Below, piece after piece: positions 59,501 to 64,000 of a stretch of 64,000 nt of DNA (position 1 is its first letter; the number at the start of each line of letters is the position of its first letter). This DNA is from Polyangium spumosum (GTDB lineage Bacteria; Myxococcota_A; Polyangia; Polyangiales; Polyangiaceae). Location of the stretch: the NCBI RefSeq assembly GCF_009649845.1, contig NZ_WJIE01000010.1, positions 264,060 through 328,059 of the forward strand, in the 5' to 3' direction. The position numbers were made by a program, and so were the translations under genes. Under the pieces are notes generated by a model. That model was not told where the DNA came from, searched no databases, and worked only from the letters and a program-made list of their open reading frames with translations.

Positions 59501-59930
59501 GGCGGCGTTCACGATGGATGGCACGATGCACGCGTCACGCGGCGACGAGATGCTCTTTGGATTCGGGGCGCTCGGCGACGATCGGCGCGCGGTCGAGCTC
59601 GCCTCGATCCACGCGGCGCTCCTGCAAATCGAGCGCACGGCCGAGATCGCGGCCCGGCACGGCGCGCCCTTCGTCCGCGCCCGCGTGGGCGTGGCGCGTG
59701 GGCTCTTGACGGTGGGGACCTTCGGCGCGCCGTTTCACGCGCAATGCATGATCCTCGGGGCGGCGGTGCAGGAGGCCACCGAGCTCGCGAGCGCAGCGAA
59801 GGACGGCGAGGTCCTCGTCGACGAGGGCGTGGCGAGGGCGGCCGAGGAGGCCGATACGATGAAGATCGAGCCCATCCCCACGCACCGAGGCGTCCGGGCC
59901 GCCCGCGTGGCGCGGCGCGAGGGGGATTGA
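56571..59930 (+). CDS. Ser/Thr kinase - PDZ - multi-TM - GAF - pseudo-cyclase fusion
   Basis: A protein of about 1119 residues. Kinase at 45-310: GVGGMGEV 54-61, VAVK Lys76, HRDIKPQN 169-176, DFG 195-197. TM1 is at about 336-352. A PDZ-like domain follows (about 375-435; IEPYDAVLAVDGAPVRRGRD). Then come seven or eight membrane helices (about 445-695), and a cytosolic part with a GAF-like domain (about 745-910). A class III cyclase-like domain ends the protein. It retains RGDEMLFGFG, but the usual first metal Asp (FADI) is replaced in ALVLRLSGLD, so cyclase activity is doubtful. The start is a GTG at 56571; an ATG at 56634 is possible. The layout implies a membrane sensor linked to a kinase. 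Confidence 0.84.
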   Translation: MKGDTARDESLGREDVPTVVEMPRGVRPSAPPPGSPASAGATIAGRYRLERQLGVGGMGEVFLARDAWKNLRVAVKILHRRMADNLTVVNRFRREARIMRELSSPHAAVIHDFGQTDDGALYLVMEYLEGETLGGLLEREAPLAAPRVTRIALDLLDVLADAHRRGVVHRDIKPQNVFLARAPGKDDEPVVKLLDFGIAKLEDHESTELTEAGAVWGTPRYMSPEQARGEVIDRRSDLYSLGAMMYRALTGEHALPAGSAAELTYALAHKAPVPPEKRRPELGIPVELGRIVMRALEKDPNARYTTAAEMAEDLRALQSEPSPAPVAEPGRAEVLVMRAWIVATLLFSLVAVAELPRVARATFPGFTVEAGRLVSAVVEPTWPGIERGIEPYDAVLAVDGAPVRRGRDVHDHVHRLAPGTPVTYTLRRGDHTFDVAVPVTTFGWSSLVKQYAPGFVAALLFFLVGGVAGWKRPTLRPVQALVAFTSAVGLLLMGSVDYDLVDGPLALAFPLGCSATGAAELHLALTFSGLGRATRRRPWLLWLPYLPALALFLTWVTLGGSPAVNLACTRVSAGMIFLGFILLLGSFLHARFRGRTLSARQSGRFMLWAGCLSVLPSLLLQLLPITIGLHTATVGSLGWIAMAPLAGFPAAFAHQIQRRQMFDVDVALREVARVVAMLLLLGVVFAAAAFSFGGIAWALAGPEGMYLGLGAFAGVAAVVAAVEPVSQRLRRLFERRADVDAASALDEMAGAAASAATEDEVVTMLVDAIRRAFSPRHTRLLERGDGGIYWARAPGTAPPHSLTGPRSATGPRADIDGDFSGATREPSHGTPADEVRRRLTRLGHFDAHTFLVLPLDGADGAAGAPQRVVVVGARSDGKAYSSYDAALVAGLVRIAALRLHALAERAEAEARLLHERCFGPGRGETAVSGAELAAGAPARGLATALVLRLSGLDMAADRLPPRRFKVLVDELSEAAAAAAFTMDGTMHASRGDEMLFGFGALGDDRRAVELASIHAALLQIERTAEIAARHGAPFVRARVGVARGLLTVGTFGAPFHAQCMILGAAVQEATELASAAKDGEVLVDEGVARAAEEADTMKIEPIPTHRGVRAARVARREGD

Positions 59931-60070
59931 CGGGGTTTTCGTTGCCCGTCCATCCCGAATTTCCTGCGTGACGACGTCCTTGTGAATCTCGCCCCCACGC
60001 GTGGACGAGCCCTGCGCCTCCCCTAGAATGCGAGGGCCACGCGAGCGCACGCGCGGCGGGGGAGGGCGTC

Positions 60071-61393
60071 ATGCAGGATGGAGCGAACGGAGAAAACGAA
60101 GAGGCGACGGGTGTCGTGCCGTTGTCCCTGGACCCGGATCGCGCCGACGCGGACTACGCGAAAGCGCGCGCGAAGGGCCGCGTCGTCACCGTCTCGTTCA
60201 CCGACACGGACCCGGACGGCGACGGGGCCGAGGCGTCCGAGCTCCAGGCCTTCCTCGAGCGCGAGCACCTCTTCGTCGCGCATTACGACGAGGTGCTGTC
60301 CGCCCTGGTCGACAATCGATTCTCATCCGATCCGCGGACCACGATGACGCCGGAGCAACGAGAGAAATTGCCCCCCGTCATCGAGGAGCTGCGCTTGCTC
60401 TCCGAGAGCCTGCTCTCCAGGGATCCCCCGGATCACACCCGGCTCCGCAAGCTGATCCAGCCGAGCTTCTCGCCCCGCGTCATGGAGGTGATGCGCCCGC
60501 GCATCCAGAAGATCACGGACGACCTCCTCGATATGGCCGAACGCGCGGCCGAGGCGCGCGGCGAGTCCGCGCCCGAGCGGCGCATGGACCTGATCTCGGC
60601 CTTCGCCTACCCGATGCCCGTCGCGGTGATCTCGGACATGCTCGGCATTCCGCTCGAGGATCGCGGGCAGGTGAAGCAATGGACCGAGAACCTGATGAAG
60701 GCCGACCGGCGCCGCGGGGGGCTGGATGACGAGACGATCGCCGGCCTGAACAGGTTCTCGTCCTACCTGCGGGATCTCTTCGCAAAGAAGCGCGGGAGAG
60801 GCGCCGAGGACATGATCACCGAGCTGCTCGCGGCCGAGGAGGCGGGCGACAAGCTGAGCGAGGACGAGGTGCTCACGACCGTCTTTTTGCTGTACCTCGC
60901 GGGGCACGTGACCACCGTGAATTTGATCGGCAACGGGGCGTTCGCGCTCTTTCAGCATCCGACGGAGCTCGCGAAGGTGAAGGCGGATCCGGGCGGCCGC
61001 GCGAAGGGGGTCGTCGAGGAGACGCTCCGGTACTGGGGGCCGGTCGATTTCATCGCGGGCCGGATCGCCAAACAAGACATGGAGCTCGCCGGGACGCATA
61101 TCCCGAAGGGCGAGCCCGTCATGGTGGGGCTGGCCTCGGCGAACCGCGACGCCGCGCGATTCCCGGATCCCGATCGATTCGACGTCACGCGCGAGGGCGC
61201 CGAGCGTCACGTGGCCTTCGGCAAGGGGATCCACCTCTGCGTGGGCGCGCCGCTGGCGCGGGTCGAGGGCCAGATCGCGTTCGAGACCCTGTTCCGCCGG
61301 TTCCCCGCGATGCGCCTCGCCGTGCCGCCCGAGGAGGTGCGCTGGAGCAAATCGTTTTTGAGAGGTCTCGTGGAGCTGCCGGTGCTCTTCTAG
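60071..61393 (+). CDS. Cytochrome P450
   Basis: A 440-residue soluble P450. GGGGAGGG precedes the ATG. Motifs in order: the substrate-region HTRLRKLIQPSFSPRVMEVM, I-helix LAGHVTTVN near 280, ExxR as EETLR near 318, and the haem loop FGKGIHLCVGAPLAR near 389-403. In the I-helix the acidic residue that normally pairs with Thr in oxygen activation (AGxE/DTT) is Val. It stands alone, without ferredoxin or reductase genes. Substrate unknown; a role in secondary metabolism or fatty-acid oxidation is possible. The residues before position 70 are divergent from typical families. Confidence 0.9.
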   Translation: MQDGANGENEEATGVVPLSLDPDRADADYAKARAKGRVVTVSFTDTDPDGDGAEASELQAFLEREHLFVAHYDEVLSALVDNRFSSDPRTTMTPEQREKLPPVIEELRLLSESLLSRDPPDHTRLRKLIQPSFSPRVMEVMRPRIQKITDDLLDMAERAAEARGESAPERRMDLISAFAYPMPVAVISDMLGIPLEDRGQVKQWTENLMKADRRRGGLDDETIAGLNRFSSYLRDLFAKKRGRGAEDMITELLAAEEAGDKLSEDEVLTTVFLLYLAGHVTTVNLIGNGAFALFQHPTELAKVKADPGGRAKGVVEETLRYWGPVDFIAGRIAKQDMELAGTHIPKGEPVMVGLASANRDAARFPDPDRFDVTREGAERHVAFGKGIHLCVGAPLARVEGQIAFETLFRRFPAMRLAVPPEEVRWSKSFLRGLVELPVLF

Positions 61394-61401
61394 CGAAAAG
61401 G

Positions 61402-61800
61402 TCAGCCCGGCCGGTTGCGCATGAAGTCGGCGACGTCGGCCAGGCGGCCGAGCAAAAAGGCGCGGATCTCTCCCTGGACGCCGACCTCGTCCATGGCCGT
61501 GGTCATGGCGCGCATCCAGGCGTCACGCATGGCGATGTCGACGGGCACCTGGGCGTGGCGCATGCGGAGGCGAGGGTGGCCGTTCTGCGCGATGTAGTCC
61601 TGCGGGCCGCCGAGCCAGCCGATGAGGAAAAGCGCGAAGCGGTCGCGGCTGCGGCGGGAGACGCGGCCCTGGTCGTCGAGCTCGTGGAGCTTGGCGAGCG
61701 CGGGTTCGTCGCGATCCATGGCGTCGTAGAAGTGTTCGCAGAGGTTCCGGACGGCGGCCTCTCCGCCGAGGATCTCGAAGGGGGTCGGCTGATCGGGCAT
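61402..61800 (-). CDS. Truncated haemoglobin, group II (TrHbO-like)
   Basis: A 132-residue globin. Family motifs are FEILGGEAAVRNLCEHFYDA, then FALFLIGWLGGPQDYIAQNG, HPRLRMRHAQVPVDIAMRDA and WMRAM. The proximal His is in RMRHAQVPV and the group II TrpG8 is in DAWMRAM. Likely an oxygen, NO or peroxide-related haem protein in the cytoplasm. The ATG at 61800 is preferred over a GTG six codons earlier. Converges with the P450 (8-bp gap). Confidence 0.9.
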   Translation of the reverse strand: MPDQPTPFEILGGEAAVRNLCEHFYDAMDRDEPALAKLHELDDQGRVSRRSRDRFALFLIGWLGGPQDYIAQNGHPRLRMRHAQVPVDIAMRDAWMRAMTTAMDEVGVQGEIRAFLLGRLADVADFMRNRPG

Positions 61801-61916
61801 CGAGGGGCGATGTAGCACGGACGGGGGGACGAGGGAGCCAAGGCGGGGAGGGGGGAGGGCCTCCCGCGTCCCAAACGTTGGGGCGTTCGGAAGGGTCGAG
61901 TGTTACGCGGCGAGGG

Positions 61917-62333
61917 TCACTTCTGGACCGCGGCCGGATCCATCCACATGACCTCCCAGTGGTGGCCGTCGATGTCGTAGAAGCTCGCGAAGTACATGAA
62001 GCCGTGATCCTGGGGCGGCATCGCGCGCGAGCCGCCGTTCGCCAGCGCGATCTCGACCATCCGATCGACCTCCTCGCGGCTCTCGCAGGAGAAGCAGATG
62101 GCGGCCTCGTTGGACGTGCTCGTGTCGCAGATCTGCTTCTTCGTGAAGCCCTGGAACTTCGACTCGACGAGCAGCATGACGCACGCCTGCTCGTTCACGA
62201 TCATACACGTGGCGGTCTCGTCGGTGAACTGCTGGTTGAACGTGAACCCGAGCTTCGTGAAGAAGCCGACGGAGCGGTCGAGGTTCTTGACGGCGATATT
62301 GACGAAGAGCATGCGAGAACGAGTCGTGGTCAT
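61917..62333 (-). CDS. VOC family protein (glyoxalase-like)
   Basis: A 138-residue protein. AAGGAGG lies 8 bases before the ATG. Single-chain VOC fold: MLFVNIAVKNLDRSVGFFTK, LGFTFNQQFTDETATCMIVN, then FYDIDGHHWEVMWMDP with His and Glu metal positions. Stand-alone VOC proteins of this type include lactoylglutathione lyase-like proteins of unknown substrate. It is the gene after the SigX5-type sigma in transcription order, 96 bp downstream, so co-regulation is possible. Confidence 0.85.
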   Translation of the reverse strand: MTTTRSRMLFVNIAVKNLDRSVGFFTKLGFTFNQQFTDETATCMIVNEQACVMLLVESKFQGFTKKQICDTSTSNEAAICFSCESREEVDRMVEIALANGGSRAMPPQDHGFMYFASFYDIDGHHWEVMWMDPAAVQK

Positions 62334-62429
62334 GTGCGCGCCTCCTTGCCGGTAGGTTTGGCGTATGGACCCGGCGAGGGGTCCAGACTCATCGGTCCGC
62401 GAAAAAAATCGTTCGAGGGGAGGGGAGCG

Positions 62430-63428
62430 TTACGGAGCGAGCTCGAGGGGCAGGCCGAACCGAGGGAAAAGCGTCGCAGTGTCGAGGAACGCGTTCCACG
62501 CCGTGATGTGATCCCCCGAGGTCTCGAGCACGATGAGCGCCCACGGCTTGTAACTGCCCCCAGGCTCCGCGGGTGGTCGGTACTGCCCGAACGCCGGCGA
62601 GCCCGACGCCTCGGTCCGCACGAGCCGGGAGCCGCGACACCCGCAGCCCTTCCCGAGCAACCAGGCGAGGATCGAGTCGTGCCCCTTGAGCCAGAGCGAA
62701 TACGGCGGCATCGAAAGGGTCGCTTCCTCGTGGAGCAGCGCCGCGAACGCGTCCATGTCGTACCGCTCGAACGCCTGCACGTAACGTTCGAGCAAGGCGG
62801 ACTGGCCATCCGCGAGCGCACGCGGCTCGCTGAGGTCGCGGGCCGAGAGCGTGGCGCGGGCCCGCTGGAGCGCGCTGTTGACCGCCGCGACCGAGGTGCC
62901 GAGGCTCTCGGCGACCTCGGCCGCCGCCCAGCCGAGGACCTCGGTCAGGAGCAGGACCGCCCGTTGCTTCGGCGGCAAGTGCTGGAGCGCAGCCACGAAC
63001 GCGAGGCGAATGCTCTGCCGGAGCGACACGAGCTCGGACGGGCTCGCGTCCTCAGGCAAGGCCATGGTGTCCGGAATCGGCTCGACCCAGCTCGAAGCAG
63101 GCAGCGTGGTGAGGCTGTCGTCGACCGTGCCGACCGGACCCACCTCCATCGGGCGGATGCGCCGCGAGCGGTCGGAGAGCGCGTCGAGGCAAACGTTGGT
63201 GGCGATGCGATAGAGCCACGTGCGCAGGGAGGAGCGCCCGTCGAACTGGCCGAGGCTGCGAAAAGCGCGCAGCATCGTCTCCTGGACGGCGTCCTCGGCC
63301 TCGGTGACCGAACCGAGCATGCGGTAACAATGGCCCGTGAGCGCAGCGCGATGCTCCTCGAGCTGGCGCGCAGCACGCGCGACGTCGACACCAGCGGCGA
63401 GGTTCGTGGGAGGCGAGAGTTCAGCCAT
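62430..63428 (-). CDS. RNA polymerase sigma factor, SigX5/TIGR02960-type with SnoaL-like domain
   Basis: A 332-residue ECF-type sigma factor. Sigma2 lies at about 20-95: [61 protein letters not shown]. The linker includes WVEPIPD. Sigma4 lies at about 145-200: [40 protein letters not shown]. The C-terminal 110 residues are SnoaL-like ([20 protein letters not shown]). The block order matches the TIGR02960 family. The start ATG at 63428 has no strong ribosome binding site. Confidence 0.88.
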   Translation of the reverse strand: MAELSPPTNLAAGVDVARAARQLEEHRAALTGHCYRMLGSVTEAEDAVQETMLRAFRSLGQFDGRSSLRTWLYRIATNVCLDALSDRSRRIRPMEVGPVGTVDDSLTTLPASSWVEPIPDTMALPEDASPSELVSLRQSIRLAFVAALQHLPPKQRAVLLLTEVLGWAAAEVAESLGTSVAAVNSALQRARATLSARDLSEPRALADGQSALLERYVQAFERYDMDAFAALLHEEATLSMPPYSLWLKGHDSILAWLLGKGCGCRGSRLVRTEASGSPAFGQYRPPAEPGGSYKPWALIVLETSGDHITAWNAFLDTATLFPRFGLPLELAP

Positions 63429-63733
63429 CGGGGCCGTGTCTAACAGGTTCGCCGCGCGGGGACAAACCCCCATCGGTGAGCAAAGCACGATTCACGCGGC
63501 GGCCGAGGGAACGTCGGCAGCGGAACGAGCGGCGGCGCGGAGCTGGGGCGCCGAGCTGGGGCGCCGCCCCAGACCCCGGCAGGGGCTGTCCGCCCCTGCA
63601 CCCGGACCAGGCACGGCCTGGACCGAATGGGGAAGAACTGCGCGATGCGCAGCTCTTCCCGTGGGCCCATGGCAAGACCGACGACGAGAGCGCCCGTCGA
63701 GAGGCACGCGCAGGGCTGAATGGAAAAGAAAAA
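63429..63733. other. Hairpin-rich intergenic region between rRNA terminator and sigma gene
   Basis: A gene-free stretch with a 13-bp direct repeat GAGCTGGGGCGCC (63540-63552 and 63553-63565) and four successive inverted repeats. CTGGGGC-N3-GCCCCAG is at 63556-63572, GCAGGGGC-N5-GCCCCTGC at 63579-63599 and CCAGGC-N3-GCCTGG at 63607-63621. The fourth has 14-bp arms with one mismatch around GAT at 63630-63660. This cluster resembles dispersed intergenic stem-loop elements of high-GC genomes. No ORF here looks coding. Confidence 0.6.
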
Positions 63734-63761
63734 GCCCGCGTGAGAAAACCCTCACGCGGGC
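63723..63761 (-). terminator. Strong intrinsic terminator of the rRNA operon
   Basis: On the minus strand GCCCGCGTGAG pairs with CTCACGCGGGC (plus 63751-63761 with 63734-63744) as a perfect 11-bp stem with a 6-base loop, followed by TTTTTCTTTTC (plus 63733-63723). It is about 115 bp downstream of the 23S 3' end in the direction of rRNA transcription. Confidence 0.88.
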
Positions 63762-63874
63762 TCGAAGATCTCCGACGAACGGAATGTAGAGCGTCGTCCC
63801 CGTAGTCTGCTGCAGTCCGCGCGCGCCGGCTCGTCAAGCGAGCTCCGGACGCGAATCACGACGTTTGCCTCAAA

Positions 63875-64000
63875 GGTATGGTCAAGCCGCACGACCGATT
63901 AGTACCGGTTAGCTCCGCGAATTACTCCGCTTCCACACCCGGCCTATCAACCTCGTAGTCTACGAGGGGTCTTTAGGAGCCTTGCGGCTCGGGACACCTA
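63875..64000 (-). rRNA. 23S ribosomal RNA, 3' end (partial)
   Basis: The minus strand reads GAGCTAACCGGTACTAATC, the near-universal 3'-terminal segment of 23S rRNA, then CGGTCGTGCGGCTTGACCAT to the mature end near 63875. The rest of the gene runs off the right edge. The exact 3' end is estimated from pairing of the terminal GACCATACC with the 5' end of 23S, which is not in view. Confidence 0.92.

Noticed and set aside
56052..59531. An 1159-codon minus-strand frame opposite the kinase fusion
   Set aside because: Antisense shadow; only its last 100 codons (56354 to 56052) have a ribosome binding site, signal peptide and lie outside the kinase gene.
60071..61393. Start of a biosynthetic gene cluster
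   Set aside because: The P450 stands among a haemoglobin, VOC and sigma gene; no polyketide, peptide or terpene synthase is nearby.
63762..63874. 5S rRNA gene
   Set aside because: Neither strand shows the conserved 5S core around the loop C/helix III region (CCGAAC-type) in this interval.
1..64000. tRNA genes, insertion sequences, prophage
   Set aside because: No T-loop/anticodon pattern at a plausible spacing, transposase motif or phage structural gene was found by reading; a covariance search would be needed to exclude a tRNA fully.

Overview
The window is high-GC DNA with tightly packed genes. The gene content fits a large-genome myxobacterium (Myxococcota, most likely Polyangiales). The evidence is the number of eukaryotic-like Ser/Thr kinases, PAS-STAS and FIST signalling proteins, Cys-rich or Gly-rich lipoproteins (fibro-slime, choice-of-anchor L, myxococcal Cys-rich repeat, GFWxNH-type), a sedolisin protease and several ECF sigma factors. 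The taxonomy is inferred from content, not from a marker gene. I found no transposase, prophage, CRISPR array or tRNA.

Layout. 1-5.0 kb: the end of an SDR gene, a small Cys-rich secreted peptide, a leftward run of four secreted Cys-containing proteins (three are paralogues) and a DUF4142 protein. 5.1-9.1 kb: a VOC protein and a compact Tyr/Phe operon (prephenate dehydrogenase-chorismate mutase fusion, DAHP synthase, prephenate dehydratase). 9.1-14.4 kb: a secreted endonuclease/exonuclease/phosphatase-like protein with a lamin-tail domain, an FAD oxidoreductase overlapping an ECF41-type sigma gene, a lipoprotein and a zinc-ribbon membrane protein. 14.5-17.4 kb: an uncharacterised translationally coupled pair, a non-coding array of about 42.5-bp repeats and a helical hypothetical protein. 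17.5-25.9 kb: a FIST + STAS pair, an ABC-F gene with what looks like an attenuator leader, a fibro-slime lipoprotein, further STAS proteins, a TPR-like lipoprotein and DUF2243. 25.9-39.6 kb: a giant kinase-ATPase, TetR/VOC and LysR/KptA divergent pairs, a five-haem lipoprotein cytochrome, secreted lipoproteins and an S53 protease. 39.6-51.9 kb: an RND efflux pair with a divergent LysR regulator, a PhoD-like phosphoesterase, two tandem PAS-STAS sensors and two envelope proteins. 51.9-64.0 kb: an exact 43-bp tandem array, an ECF sigma with a coupled membrane partner, two choice-of-anchor L lipoproteins, a kinase/PDZ/multi-TM/GAF/pseudo-cyclase fusion, a P450, a truncated haemoglobin, a VOC protein, a SigX5-type sigma factor, and the 3' end of a leftward 23S rRNA with its terminator.

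How parts work together. Five proteins carry STAS or STAS-like domains, and four of these keep RsbR-like Thr/Ser positions, suggesting a local stressosome-type signalling set. Overlapping start/stop codons (ATGA, GTGA) mark tight coupling in at least six gene pairs. Regulation visible in the sequence includes a TetR-type palindrome overlapping a sigma70-like promoter, two LysR-type dyads, a CACGTGAC dyad before the FIST gene, and the ABC-F leader. In that leader a 14-bp helix would hide the Shine-Dalgarno sequence and a 5-codon ORF (Met-Arg-Leu-Phe-Ser) lies on the opposing arm. I regard this leader and the two 43-bp-period intergenic arrays as the most interesting parts of the window.
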